Below, piece after piece: positions 44,141 to 52,877 of a stretch of DNA of 64,000 nt. The stretch comes from Halorientalis litorea (GTDB lineage: Archaea > Halobacteriota > Halobacteria > Halobacteriales > Haloarculaceae), in assembly GCF_023028225.1 (NCBI RefSeq), contig NZ_CP095482.1, forward strand, positions 372,001 to 436,000, read 5' to 3'. Each line of letters begins with the position of its first letter. Position 1 is the stretch's first letter. The position numbers and the translations under genes are program-made. The notes beneath the pieces were generated by a model, which saw nothing but the letters and a program-made list of their open reading frames with translations, was not told the DNA's origin and searched no databases.

Positions 44141-45037
44141 TCAGGCGACGGCGTGGGTCAGTTCCACCCTGTAGTACGTCCCGTTGTACCGGACGTACTC
44201 GTCCCCGTAAATCGTCTCCGTCTCGTCGGTCGTGAGGCGGTCCACGACGGCCCCGAAGTCGCCGGTCGGCGTCTGCGTGCAGTTGCGGTACTCGTCCGTT
44301 ATCGCCGTCTCCACCACCTCGCGCTGTCCCGCCGTCTCGAGCGTGAGGTTCCGAACGTGAGTGTCCACGACGTACTCCTGCCACGCGTCCTCAGTAGCCG
44401 CGACTTCCGTCGCGGTGTACCGGCGGTCCGTCTCCAAGACGGCCGCCTCGCCCTCGACGGTAATCTCGTAGGCCCGTCCCTCGTACCCCACCCAGACCGA
44501 CTCGCGGTCGAGGAACAGCGACGACGACTCGGCGGTGGCGTTCGGGTAGGCGTAGTCACGGCCGCCGGAGAACGACCGTACACCGCTGATGTTCCGGTCA
44601 GGGTGGAGGTGGTCGAAGGCCCGCCGGTCGGCCGCGGGCAGGTCGTCGTAGGCCACCACGTCGGCTCCGGCACCCGGCGTCGTCTGGCTGTCGTACTCGA
44701 TGTCGAAATCGTAGCCGTCCAGTCGCCGCTCGTCCGTCGTCCGGTAGGTAAACAGGTAGTACGACCCGTTCACCGAGGCGTACGTTCCGTTCCGGAGTCG
44801 CGGTTCGCCGATGGTCGTCTCGTTCACCGTCCCGTCGCGCTCGACTCGCTCGGCGAAGGTGCGGTCGAATCGGTCGTCCACGAGCAGTTCGTCGCCGATT
44901 TCCGCGACCGTCCGCTTCTCGAAGTCGAGGGAGTAACTGCTCGGACAGTCGGTCCCGAAGGTCATGCACCCGGCAGTCGAGACTGCGACGAGAGCCAGCA
45001 GTAGGGGGAGAGCGAGGGCCAGCAGGCGGCGCGTCAT
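44141..45037 (-). CDS. Secreted lipoprotein of unknown function
   Basis: 298 residues. A hydrophobic signal (LLALALPLLLALVAVSTAGC) ends in a lipobox, without a twin-Arg pair (only MTRR), so Sec export is plausible. The mature part has repeated SYYLFTYRTTDERRLDG / EYVRYNGTYYRVEL type beta segments and four N-glycosylation-like NxT/S sites, fitting the S-layer side of the cell. I recognise no family. Confidence 0.7.
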   Translation of the reverse strand: MTRRLLALALPLLLALVAVSTAGCMTFGTDCPSSYSLDFEKRTVAEIGDELLVDDRFDRTFAERVERDGTVNETTIGEPRLRNGTYASVNGSYYLFTYRTTDERRLDGYDFDIEYDSQTTPGAGADVVAYDDLPAADRRAFDHLHPDRNISGVRSFSGGRDYAYPNATAESSSLFLDRESVWVGYEGRAYEITVEGEAAVLETDRRYTATEVAATEDAWQEYVVDTHVRNLTLETAGQREVVETAITDEYRNCTQTPTGDFGAVVDRLTTDETETIYGDEYVRYNGTYYRVELTHAVA

Positions 45038-45123
45038 ATCTGGTCGGCCTGTCGTCGCGAGTAAATATCTTGTGCAGTGGGACAGTCGAAAGGCGTTTCC
45101 TCGGGGCAGTCCTCCCGTCGGGC

Positions 45124-45450
45124 ATGACGCTGGACGACCTCAGAGACGACGTGGAGGAAACCTACGGTGACCTCGGCGACACGCTCGCCGTCGAGTTGGA
45201 CCGCGAGACGCGCAACGAGTTGGCGATGCTCACCGCCGCCTTGGAACCGGACGAGCCCGACGAACTCGTCCGTCGGGCCGTCCACATGCTGTTTCAGACG
45301 GCCGTCGAGACGGGGAACCTCGACTTCCACCTGCGGTCCCAGTACGACACGACCTACGACGAGTACCTCTCGGGGATGACCTTCGAGGAGATGACCGGGA
45401 ACCAGTTCCCACAGCAACAGCAGAACGACGACCGACGGTACCAGTTCTGA
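45124..45450 (+). CDS. Small conserved haloarchaeal protein (DNA-binding-like helices)
   Basis: 108 residues. A helical core (DTLAVELDRETRNELAML; DELVRRAVHMLFQ) precedes the conserved YDEYLSGMTFEEMTG segment and a Gln/Arg-rich tail (QQQQNDDRRYQF). The first part suggests a ribbon-helix-helix or a tetramerisation helix. Conserved among haloarchaea to my knowledge, without function. It converges with the aminotransferase gene (19-bp gap). Confidence 0.7.
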   Translation: MTLDDLRDDVEETYGDLGDTLAVELDRETRNELAMLTAALEPDEPDELVRRAVHMLFQTAVETGNLDFHLRSQYDTTYDEYLSGMTFEEMTGNQFPQQQQNDDRRYQF

Positions 45451-45469
45451 CCACCGGTGTCAGGGGACC

Positions 45470-46798
45470 TCAGACCGCCCTGACCGCCTCCCCGAGGAGG
45501 GAACACCCCAGCTCGATTTCGCGGGCCGTCGCGTCGAGCGGCGGGAGGATGCGGAGCGTCTTGTGGCCACACCCGAGCGTGAGTAGCCCACGTTCCAGTG
45601 CCGCCGCCATGGTGTCGTCCCGGCGGGCCTCCGTGTCGAACTCGACGGCCAGCATCAACCCCCGCCCGCGCACGTCGACCACGCCCGGCAGCGTCTCGTC
45701 GGCCATCGTCTCGTGGAACTGCGCGCCTCGCTCGCGGGCGTTGTCGAGGAGGTTCTGTTCGCGGATGACATCGATGGTGAGCGCGCCCTGCGCGCACGCG
45801 AGAACGTCGCCACCGCCCCACGTCGAGGAGAGTCGGCTGGTCTCGTCGGGGAACACGTTCTCGCTGGCGATGGTCGCGCCGACGCGCAGGCCCTTCCCGG
45901 CCGCGACCACGTCGGGGTCGAACGGGTAGTGGTCCGAGGCCCAGAACTCGCCGGTGCGGCCCATGCCCGACTGTATCTCGTCGGCGACGAGCAACAGGTC
46001 GTGTGTCTCGACCACCTCGGCCAGTTCGCTCGCGAAGGCGTCGCTCGGGAACCGGTACCCGCCCTCTCCTTGGACGGGTTCGACGACGACGTACGCCGTC
46101 TCCTCGGGCGGGACGAACCCGGTTTCCGGGTCGAGCATCCGACGCAGTTGTGAGCCGTCGTCGGTGAAGAAGCCACAGCCACAGGTCGTGGCGTCACACG
46201 AGCGGTCCGTACAGAAGGGCACGTCGTGGACTCCCGAAATCTCGGGGAACTCGCGGCGGTACACCGACTTCGAGCGGTTGAGCGAGAGCGCGCCGAGCGT
46301 CCGGCCGTGGAACGCACCGTGGAAGGTGACGGCGTACTCGCCGCTGGTGTGGTCGTAGCAGATTTTGATGGCGTTCTCGACGGCCTCGGCACCGCTGTTC
46401 GAGAGGAACACGGTGTCCATGCCGTCGGTCACCTCGGTCAGCCGGTCCATCAGGTCGGCCGCGCCGGGAATCGGGGCGTCACCGGGCGGACCGCTCGCGG
46501 CGTAGAAGTCCTGCCCGGCGATTTTCAGTGGGTCCACGAGGTCGAACGCCGCCAACCGGGACCGCAGGTCGGGGTTGTTGTAGCCGAGCGGTGCCGCCCC
46601 GACGTGGCTCGTGAAATCGAGCAGGACGTTCCCGTCGATGTCCGTACAGAACGGGCCGTCGGCGGGTGCGGTGTAGTCCCAGACGAACTCGTAGACGTAC
46701 GTACTCGGCGCGGCCGTCGCGTGGTGGTACGCCACCTGTGCCCGCGCTCGCTCGCCGGGCAAGTCCTCGACGCACGGTTCGGTCGTGTCCCTTTCCAT
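45470..46798 (-). CDS. Class III (ornithine/GABA-type) aminotransferase
   Basis: 442 residues. The PLP lysine is in VVAAGKGLRVGATIAS, with the VEPVQGEGGYRFP and LLLVADEIQSGMGRTG segments of class III enzymes; NSGAEAVENAIK binds the cofactor phosphate. A Cys-rich insertion (CTDRSCDATTCGCGFF) is present, perhaps binding metal; it is unusual in bacterial homologues. Substrate not resolvable (4-aminobutyrate-like or lysine-like). The ATG at MERDTTEPC is chosen; an upstream in-frame start would add 7 residues. Confidence 0.88.
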   Translation of the reverse strand: MERDTTEPCVEDLPGERARAQVAYHHATAAPSTYVYEFVWDYTAPADGPFCTDIDGNVLLDFTSHVGAAPLGYNNPDLRSRLAAFDLVDPLKIAGQDFYAASGPPGDAPIPGAADLMDRLTEVTDGMDTVFLSNSGAEAVENAIKICYDHTSGEYAVTFHGAFHGRTLGALSLNRSKSVYRREFPEISGVHDVPFCTDRSCDATTCGCGFFTDDGSQLRRMLDPETGFVPPEETAYVVVEPVQGEGGYRFPSDAFASELAEVVETHDLLLVADEIQSGMGRTGEFWASDHYPFDPDVVAAGKGLRVGATIASENVFPDETSRLSSTWGGGDVLACAQGALTIDVIREQNLLDNARERGAQFHETMADETLPGVVDVRGRGLMLAVEFDTEARRDDTMAAALERGLLTLGCGHKTLRILPPLDATAREIELGCSLLGEAVRAV

Positions 46799-46906
46799 GC
46801 TAATGTTTCGCACTGCCAAGGTATTAACCGGTCGGCCGTCAGAGCCAGCACGGCCGCCACGGCGTGGTGGGCAGGGACTTATTTGTCAGGGTACTGAAGG
46901 CGGCGT

Positions 46907-48088
46907 ATGCTCGGATTCAGTATCGACCGGATGCGGGCGATTTGGTGGGCCATCGGGGCCGCCCTGCTGGCCGTCGTCGCGTTCATCCTCTACGCGTTCG
47001 TCGGGACGTTCGTCTTCGCACTGTTCATCTACTACGCCACACGCCCCGCCTACGACCGGATTCACCGACGTGTCCGACATCCGACTATCGCGGCGGCACT
47101 CGCGTTGGGGGTGTTCGCAGTCCCGGCCCTCGCGCTCCTCGCGTACACGCTCGCCATCGGTTTGCAGGAACTGTCGGATCTACAGAACGGCGATTTCGGG
47201 CCACTGCTGTCGGTGGTCGAACCGTACACCAACGTGTCCCAAATCGTCGAGGACCCCGCATCGCTGCTCGGTGACAGCATCGGCCTCGATACCGTCGAGT
47301 CGACGCTCCGGGCCAGCCTCGAGTACATTGGCTTCATCGGCAACGGGCTGTTGCACTTGTTCGTGATGCTCGCGGTGGCGTTCTATCTGCTCCGCGACGG
47401 ACGGAAACTCTCACGGTGGCTGATGCAGTTCGCCGACGACGGCGGTGTCTTGGGGTCGTACCTCGGGGCCGTCGACCGGAGCCTCCAGAGTATCTTCTTC
47501 GGGAATATCCTCAACGCGATCGTCACGGGCGCGATTGGGGCCATCGCGTTCAACGTCCTCAACGTCTTCGCGCCACCGGGCCTCGCTATCCCGTATCCGG
47601 CACTGACCGGGTTGCTCACCGGTGTCGGGAGTCTGGTCCCCGTCGTCGGCATGAAAATCGTCTACTTTCCCATCGTCGGGTTTCTCGGATTCCAAGCGGC
47701 GATGGACGGGAGCGGGTACGGGTTCGTTTTCGCCGTCTTCGCCGTCTCGCTGGTCGTCGTGGACTCGTTGCCCGACTTCTTCCTCAGGCCGTACGTCTCC
47801 GGGCGGAACCTCCACGTCGGCCTCGTCATGTTCGCGTACATCCTCGGCCCAGTTATGTTCGGGTGGTACGGCATCTTCCTCGGGCCGCTGATACTCGTCG
47901 TCGTCTTCCACTTCGGGCGCATCGTCCTCCCGGAACTCCTCGCGCGCGAGCCCGTACATCCCGGTGCAGTCGACCCGATGTACCTCCTCGACCCGACACC
48001 CGACGGGACGAACGAGGCAGTCGCTACCGAGGAGTCGGTTACGGACGGCGACGAATCGGCGGACGAACAACCAGCGGACGGCGAGTGA
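46907..48088 (+). CDS. AI-2E family (PerM-type) membrane transporter
   Basis: 393 residues. Eight hydrophobic helices in the AI-2E arrangement: a pair near the N-terminus, a long extra-membrane stretch (~85-135), then LFVMLAVAFYLLRDGRKLS and the conserved ALTGLLTGVGSLVPVVG and LGPLILVVV segments. An acidic tail (~365-393) is cytosolic. Such proteins export small solutes or sodium; a quorum role is unproven in archaea. Confidence 0.87.
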   Translation: MLGFSIDRMRAIWWAIGAALLAVVAFILYAFVGTFVFALFIYYATRPAYDRIHRRVRHPTIAAALALGVFAVPALALLAYTLAIGLQELSDLQNGDFGPLLSVVEPYTNVSQIVEDPASLLGDSIGLDTVESTLRASLEYIGFIGNGLLHLFVMLAVAFYLLRDGRKLSRWLMQFADDGGVLGSYLGAVDRSLQSIFFGNILNAIVTGAIGAIAFNVLNVFAPPGLAIPYPALTGLLTGVGSLVPVVGMKIVYFPIVGFLGFQAAMDGSGYGFVFAVFAVSLVVVDSLPDFFLRPYVSGRNLHVGLVMFAYILGPVMFGWYGIFLGPLILVVVFHFGRIVLPELLAREPVHPGAVDPMYLLDPTPDGTNEAVATEESVTDGDESADEQPADGE

Positions 48089-48097
48089 CCGACGACC

Positions 48098-48373
48098 TCA
48101 CTGACTCACGTACTGTTCTTCCCACTCACGACGCGCGTCGATTTCGCGCTGCCCGCGCCGTGTCAGACTGTAGTAGTTCGTCCGTCTGTCTCGCTGCCCC
48201 TTCTCGACGAGGCCCTTGTCGACCAGCGTGTCGAGGTTGGGATAGAGACGCCCGTGGTGGATTTCCTTCTCGTAGTAGTCTTCGAGTTCCTCTTTGATCG
48301 CGAGACCGTGAGGTTCGTCCCGGCCGGCGATAACGTACAGCAGATCACGCTGAAATCCTGTCAGGTCGTACAT
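48098..48373 (-). CDS. PadR-family transcriptional regulator
   Basis: 91 residues, winged helix with a short dimer helix. The TGFQRDLLYVIAG and IHHGRLYPNLDTLVDKGLVE segments carry the recognition helix; the RRTNYYSLTRRGQREI wing follows. The ATG at MYDLTGF is preferred over upstream ones. PadR proteins usually repress neighbours or themselves; the divergent interval upstream may hold its operator. Its stop lies 9 bp from that of the convergent AI-2E gene. Confidence 0.9.
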   Translation of the reverse strand: MYDLTGFQRDLLYVIAGRDEPHGLAIKEELEDYYEKEIHHGRLYPNLDTLVDKGLVEKGQRDRRTNYYSLTRRGQREIDARREWEEQYVSQ

Positions 48374-48594
48374 CGGTAATGTCCACATCATCATTACTGT
48401 CGGAATATGATAAATATATCGGCTTTCGGACCGTCAACGGGGTTTGGTATCCCCGAGAGTCGGATTCCAGTCGTATCATAATCAAGAAACTGATTGAGAG
48501 TTGCCGCGGCGGGGCGTTCACAGACGGACATTATGTCGAATACGATACCATACGGGACGCACGTTTATCTCCGTCGGCCGCGTACGGGAAGAAG
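48374..48594. promoter_or_regulatory. Divergent intergenic region: PadR regulator / amphi-Trp gene
   Basis: 221 bp. For the amphi-Trp gene, ACGTTTATCT (48561-48570) is centred ~29 bases before its ATG. For the padR gene, an AT-rich run (GATAAATATATC, 48409-48420) lies ~40 bases upstream of its ATG and could be both TATA and operator. The interval is open in the frame of the downstream gene, so a longer N-terminus cannot be excluded, but its composition is unlike coding sequence here. Confidence 0.5.
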
Positions 48595-48870
48595 ATGACA
48601 GAAGAAACGCTGTTCGAGGTCGAAAAGCGCGCGTCACGGAGCGAAGTTGCGGCGTACCTTCGGACGGTCGCCGACCGCCTCGACGAGGGTGGCACGCTCA
48701 CGCTGGAAGCCGGCGACGACGCCATCACAGTCGAGACACCGCGCGAGGTGGAGTTCGAGGTGGCGGTCGAGCGCGAAGGACCGGCCAGTGGCGACGGCGA
48801 ACTCAGTGTCGAACTGGAGTTCGAGTGGCCGGAAGGCGGGACTGGAGCGGACTCGCTCAGCATCGACTAA
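48595..48870 (+). CDS. Amphi-Trp domain protein
   Basis: 91 residues. The sequence ETLFEVEKRASRSEVAAYLRTVADRLDEGG and the closing VELEFEWPE match the amphi-Trp family, small proteins with a conserved acidic-aromatic end; function unknown. The ATG is fixed by the TATA-like element 29 bases upstream. Confidence 0.8.
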   Translation: MTEETLFEVEKRASRSEVAAYLRTVADRLDEGGTLTLEAGDDAITVETPREVEFEVAVEREGPASGDGELSVELEFEWPEGGTGADSLSID

Positions 48871-48889
48871 AGGGCGCGTCGCTCACCAT

Positions 48890-49010
48890 GTAACGTACGA
48901 AAGTGGAAAGCAAATCGCACGGGGTGAAAAGAGCCCGTGCGATTGCTTGCCGCCCTGAATTGGTCCCCGCTGACGCTTCGGCCCTCCAGACGAAGCGTCA
49001 CCTGATACGA
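48890..49010. other. Two stable hairpins in a gene-free interval
   Basis: Between the amphi-Trp gene and the small ORF at 49071 are two strong inverted repeats. Hairpin 1: arms 48908-48923 and 48934-48948 (15 pairs, one bulged A, loop GTGAAAAGAG). Hairpin 2: arms 48971-48980 and 48991-49000 (10 perfect pairs, loop of 10). No gene is seen. It could be a small structured RNA, a pair of terminators, or a fragment of a hairpin-ended mobile element. Confidence 0.65.
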
Positions 49011-49070
49011 GTGGGTACGATAACTTAAGAGTTCTGGCTGAGCGTCACCGGAGTGTCATCGGGCGACCGT

Positions 49071-49217
49071 TCAGATGTACTCCTCTTCGAGCGTCCACCC
49101 GAGGGCACGCTTGTAGTAGGTGAACATCTGCCGGACACCCTGATGGTTCATGTTCTCGTCGTCGAGTTGCTCTTTCAGGAACTCGTACTGCTCGCGGATT
49201 TCCTCTTCGTCGCGCAT
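49071..49217 (-). CDS. 48-residue conserved acidic protein
   Basis: 48 residues (MRDEEEIREQYEFLKEQLDDE...), starting at an ATG. The product is helical and strongly acidic, ending YKRALGWTLEEEYI; it looks like a small coiled-coil protein. I believe it is conserved in haloarchaea, but know no role. The divergent zinc-ribbon gene begins 85 bp away. Confidence 0.65.
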   Translation of the reverse strand: MRDEEEIREQYEFLKEQLDDENMNHQGVRQMFTYYKRALGWTLEEEYI

Positions 49218-49302
49218 ATGATTTCTATAGGGCGAGCGAGGGAAGTATCTTGCACTCGCGGCGAGCGGTTCCGTTTTGAGCCTCGGCACGGTAGAGGCGC
49301 GT

Positions 49303-50022
49303 ATGAAGATACGCGGGGACCGCGAGTGTACGGTCTGTGGTCACCGGTGGTCCTACTACGACACGGGCAGCGTCGAGTGTCCCGACTGCGGCAGTCTCAA
49401 GAGCGTCGGCGTCGACGACCGGAAAGAACACACCGCAAGTCCCGTCACGCTCGAGTTGACGGCGGTTCGGGACCGCATCGAGGATGACCCGCTCCGAGTC
49501 CTCGTCGAGGACGCGGCGGACGCGTGTCGCTCCTACGTCAGAAAGCAGGGATTCATCGACGCGGGTGACCTCCAGCCCCTCGGCGACACGTATCTCGCGG
49601 CCGTCGAACTCGTCCACGCCGCGACGGCCGTCGGCCGGCAGATGCGGACGAGCGACGACGAGGAGTACTACGTCCTCGACTTGCTACGCGGGGCCGACGA
49701 CGGCGAACGGCCGGGGCCGTCCATCGTCCCCGATTCGATGCGGGACGCGCGCGGGTTGGCCTACGCCACCGCAGTCGAGGAGTACAGTACCGACCTCCGA
49801 ACCTACCTCGACGAGAACCCGGACGAAACCGCCCGTGGCGTGCTGTCGCGCATCCGTGAACACCGCAAGCGCGTCGACGCACTCGACGGCGACGTGTCGC
49901 TGGCGGACGCCGAGGCACTCGTGGGCGCGGCACAGGCACTCGGCTACTATCTCGCGGAGGGCGACGAAACCGCGCTCGCGCAGGCACACCACCACCTCGA
50001 CACCCTCGACCCCGGGACGTAG
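49303..50022 (+). CDS. Zinc-ribbon protein of a haloarchaeal family
   Basis: 239 residues. The first 35 residues form a zinc ribbon (CTVCGHRWSYYDTGSVECPDCGS), TFIIB-like in pattern. The rest is an all-helical domain (ACRSYVRKQGFIDAGDLQPL; LVHAATAVGRQMR) without a known match. The ATG of MKIRGDRE is preferred. A nucleic-acid or protein-binding role is possible; unknown. Possibly related to the DUF7117 group, from memory. Confidence 0.7.
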   Translation: MKIRGDRECTVCGHRWSYYDTGSVECPDCGSLKSVGVDDRKEHTASPVTLELTAVRDRIEDDPLRVLVEDAADACRSYVRKQGFIDAGDLQPLGDTYLAAVELVHAATAVGRQMRTSDDEEYYVLDLLRGADDGERPGPSIVPDSMRDARGLAYATAVEEYSTDLRTYLDENPDETARGVLSRIREHRKRVDALDGDVSLADAEALVGAAQALGYYLAEGDETALAQAHHHLDTLDPGT

Positions 50023-50066
50023 TTACCCGCCGTCGCCGGCGTGGGTGGTACCGCTACGGCCCCGTC

Positions 50067-50561
50067 TCACCGATTCGCCACTACCACGTCGCGGTCCACG
50101 GTGTCGGCGGGCACGTCGGGCCGCCACTCGGCAGTCGTAATGCCCTCGCCGTCCCGCCCCGGGTCGGCCGCTAGCGTCGTCGTCTCCGGCGTGGCCGTGT
50201 AGTGTGCGAAGGCGAACCCCACCGTCTCGCCGCCGTGTGTGACCGTCACCTCGGTGGCCGCCACGGGGTCGTCCGGGACGACTTCGACACCAGTCTCCTC
50301 GCGGACCTCCCTGACCAGCGCCTCGGCGTGTGTCTCCCCGGGTTCGACCTGCCCCCCGGGAGCGAGCCAGCGGCCGTCCTCGCGGACGAGGAGGACCTGC
50401 CCCTCGGCGTTCGTGACGATGGCACCGACAGCCCACCTGCCGTCCGCGAACTTTTCGCGCAGGGCCGCGAACCCGTCCTCGTCGGCCTCGACGTGTTTCT
50501 CGCGGCGGGTTACACCCGCCCGCTCCGCGAGCGTCTCGACGGCAGTGTCGAAGCCGGGCAT
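50067..50561 (-). CDS. Nudix hydrolase
   Basis: 164 residues. The Nudix box [26 protein letters not shown] is complete with the catalytic Glu residues. It hydrolyses nucleoside diphosphate derivatives; the exact substrate is open. The ATG directly follows the folD stop (TGAATG), so the two are co-translated. Confidence 0.92.
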   Translation of the reverse strand: MPGFDTAVETLAERAGVTRREKHVEADEDGFAALREKFADGRWAVGAIVTNAEGQVLLVREDGRWLAPGGQVEPGETHAEALVREVREETGVEVVPDDPVAATEVTVTHGGETVGFAFAHYTATPETTTLAADPGRDGEGITTAEWRPDVPADTVDRDVVVANR

Positions 50562-51455
50562 TCAGGGGAGGTCGACCGGCACGTCGTGTTGGAGGCTCGC
50601 CGCTTTGACCGTGTTCCAGAGCAACATCGCACGCGTCATCGGGCCGACGCCGCCGGGCACGGGCGTGATGGCACCTGCTTTCTCTTTCGCACTCTCGTAC
50701 TCCACGTCGCCCACGAGTTCGTAGCCTTTCTCGGTGTCCGCGTCGACGCGGTTGATACCGACGTCGACGACGGTGACGCCCTCGGAGAGCATGTCGCCGT
50801 CTATCATCTCGGGGACGCCCGCGGCGGCGACGACGATGTCGGCCGCGCGTGTCTTGGCCGCGAGGTCCTCGGTCCGGGAGTGACACACCGTCGTCGTCGC
50901 GTTCCCGTACTCGTCTTTCTGGACGAAGAGGTTCGCCATCGGTTTGCCCACGATGTCGGACCGGCCGACGACGACGGCGTCCGCGCCGTCGGTCTCCACG
51001 TCGGCGGCGGCGAGCAGTTTCTGGACGCCGTGGGGCGTGCAGGGTTTGTAGCGGGCGTTCCCGGCGACGAGGCGGCCCACGTTCTCGGGGTGGAACCCGT
51101 CCACGTCTTTCAGCGGGTCGATGCGACGGAGGACGGCCCGGTCGTCGACGTGGTCGGGGACCGGCATCTGGACCAGAATGCCGTCGACCTCGGGGTCGTC
51201 GTTCAGGTCGTCGATGGTATCGTACAGTTCCTCGGCGGGTGCGTCGGGGTCGAGTTCGATGTCGATGGCGTCGATGCCGACCTCCTCGCAGTCGTCCTGT
51301 TTCATCGAGACGTACGTCTCGCTCGCTGGGTCGTCGCTCATCAACACGGTGGCGAGCGACGGCGTCACGTCCGCGTCGGCGAGGGTGTCGATGGCGTCGC
51401 CGAGGCCGTCACGCACGTCGGCCGCGACGGCGTTCCCGTCGATAATGTCGGTCAT
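50562..51455 (-). CDS. folD: Bifunctional methylenetetrahydrofolate dehydrogenase/cyclohydrolase
   Basis: 297 residues. The substrate motif YVSMKQDDCEEVGI carries the catalytic Lys, followed by DGILVQMPVP, DVDGFHPENVGRLVAG and the NADP loop VVVGRSDIVGKPMANL; PGGVGPMTRAMLLWN ends the protein. It interconverts methylene-, methenyl- and formyl-tetrahydrofolate. Together with glyA nearby it supplies one-carbon units. Same strand as the Nudix gene downstream. Confidence 0.97.
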   Translation of the reverse strand: MTDIIDGNAVAADVRDGLGDAIDTLADADVTPSLATVLMSDDPASETYVSMKQDDCEEVGIDAIDIELDPDAPAEELYDTIDDLNDDPEVDGILVQMPVPDHVDDRAVLRRIDPLKDVDGFHPENVGRLVAGNARYKPCTPHGVQKLLAAADVETDGADAVVVGRSDIVGKPMANLFVQKDEYGNATTTVCHSRTEDLAAKTRAADIVVAAAGVPEMIDGDMLSEGVTVVDVGINRVDADTEKGYELVGDVEYESAKEKAGAITPVPGGVGPMTRAMLLWNTVKAASLQHDVPVDLP

Positions 51456-51500
51456 CGGTTAGAGGGGCGCGGCCCCGACTCTTGAACGTCTCGGAATGGG

Positions 51501-52112
51501 TCAGACGCCGGTCCCGGTCTCCGCCTCGGACGCACCGACGAGCGCGCGGGCTGTCCGCCACCCGACGAAACGGGGGACGCGGTCGCAGTACCGGTCGTAC
51601 TCCGTGCCGTACTGGTCGCGGAGCCACGGCTCTTCGGCGAACGGCATGAGGAGCCACCACGCGAGGTGGAGGAGAGCCAGTACGGTCGCCAAGGGAGAGG
51701 CCGCGAGGACGACGACGCCCACCGAGGCGACGCTGTAGCAGACGTACTGCGGGTTCCGAGAGTAGCGGTACCAACCGTCAGTTCGGAGGTCACCGGTCAA
51801 CCCCATCGTCTCCTCCTGGCCGAGGTCCGACCCGGCCACGATGCCGGCCACGTAACTCGGAACGAAGACGACGGCTCCGACGGCCAGCGTCAGCGGTTGT
51901 GGCGCGCCCAGCGCGTTCCAGTCGAGGAGTGCCACCGCGGCCAGACAGAGGTTCGCTCCGACGGAGACGCCCCAGTGGAGGTAGTACCACCGGTCCTGTG
52001 TTCCGAGCGGCCAGTACGCCGACCAGCCGAGGAGACTGGCGACGTATCCGAGCAACTGCCCACCTGCCAGTACGACGCCAAGCGCGAACAGTCCCGTCGT
52101 GAGTGTCAGCAT
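51501..52112 (-). CDS. Membrane methyltransferase of the isoprenylcysteine methyltransferase type
   Basis: 203 residues. Four to five hydrophobic helices and the ICMT-like SAM-site motif: DLRTDGWYRYSRNPQYVCY followed by WLLMPFAEEPWLRDQYGTEYDRYCDRVPRF. These match the ICMT/phospholipid methyltransferase family (E-E, Y, RvPrf). The substrate is unknown; archaeal members may methylate lipids or proteins. Divergent from the Bat-like regulator (83-bp gap). Confidence 0.85.
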   Translation of the reverse strand: MLTLTTGLFALGVVLAGGQLLGYVASLLGWSAYWPLGTQDRWYYLHWGVSVGANLCLAAVALLDWNALGAPQPLTLAVGAVVFVPSYVAGIVAGSDLGQEETMGLTGDLRTDGWYRYSRNPQYVCYSVASVGVVVLAASPLATVLALLHLAWWLLMPFAEEPWLRDQYGTEYDRYCDRVPRFVGWRTARALVGASEAETGTGV

Positions 52113-52195
52113 ACGTCGTGTTTCTGGGGGACGGCGGCTGTCAGTAACGGCGAACCGACTAGCCTATTTATACGAGAGGGGCGAACAGCAGGGAG

Positions 52196-52876
52196 ATGCG
52201 GTACATCGACCTCCGCCTCGTCCAACCCTCGTGGATGCTCCACCCAATGCAGGAGTTCATCCGCGAGGGCGACGCCGTGCAGTACGAGGAACTACAGGCG
52301 TTCAGCGTCGCGTCCGACGCCGGTATCGAGTACGTCCTGTTCTACGTCGAGGGGTCGCGCGACCCATACGAGGCGCGGCTACAGTCGGTCGATTCGGTGC
52401 AGTGGTACGACATCACGCCAGTCGACGACGCTTCGTTTTATGCCTACATCCGTCAGGAGACGCGACCGGAAGACGTGACGTGGCGGCAGGCGTTCGTGGA
52501 GCGTGGCCTCATCGTCACGCTGCCCATCGTCTACGACGAACAGGCGGCGTTCTACCTGACCGTCGTCGGCGAGAGCGAGGACCTCCAGGCGATGGTCGAG
52601 GCGTTCCCCGACGACATCGACGTTCGGGTCGACGCAATCGGCGAGTACGACCGTAGACACGCGCCCGTCGCGGGTGACCTCACCGACCGCCAGTTCGAGG
52701 CCGTCGAAGTCGCGGCCGACGAAGGGTTCTACGAGTACCCCCGCGAGGCGTCGGTGGCTGACGTGGCCGCCGAACTGGACTGTGCGGAGTCGACGGCGGC
52801 GGTCCTCCTCCAGCGTGCGGAGGCGTCCGTGATGGAGCGACTCGTCACCAGACACGGGCGGCACGACGTGGGGTGA
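52196..52876 (+). CDS. Bat-type HTH transcriptional regulator
   Basis: 226 residues. The C-terminal HTH_10 domain (~167-220; LTDRQFEAVEVAADEGFYEYPREASVADV) is the bacterio-opsin-activator DNA-binding unit common in haloarchaea. The N-terminal ~160 residues form the effector part without a PAS/GAF motif I can name. It likely controls nearby or distant genes in response to an unknown input. Confidence 0.88.
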   Translation: MRYIDLRLVQPSWMLHPMQEFIREGDAVQYEELQAFSVASDAGIEYVLFYVEGSRDPYEARLQSVDSVQWYDITPVDDASFYAYIRQETRPEDVTWRQAFVERGLIVTLPIVYDEQAAFYLTVVGESEDLQAMVEAFPDDIDVRVDAIGEYDRRHAPVAGDLTDRQFEAVEVAADEGFYEYPREASVADVAAELDCAESTAAVLLQRAEASVMERLVTRHGRHDVG

Positions 52877-52877
52877 G

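Noticed and set aside
48890..49010. H/ACA guide RNA
   Set aside because: The loop resembles a K-loop, but the stem lacks a pseudouridylation pocket and an ACA box in the right place.
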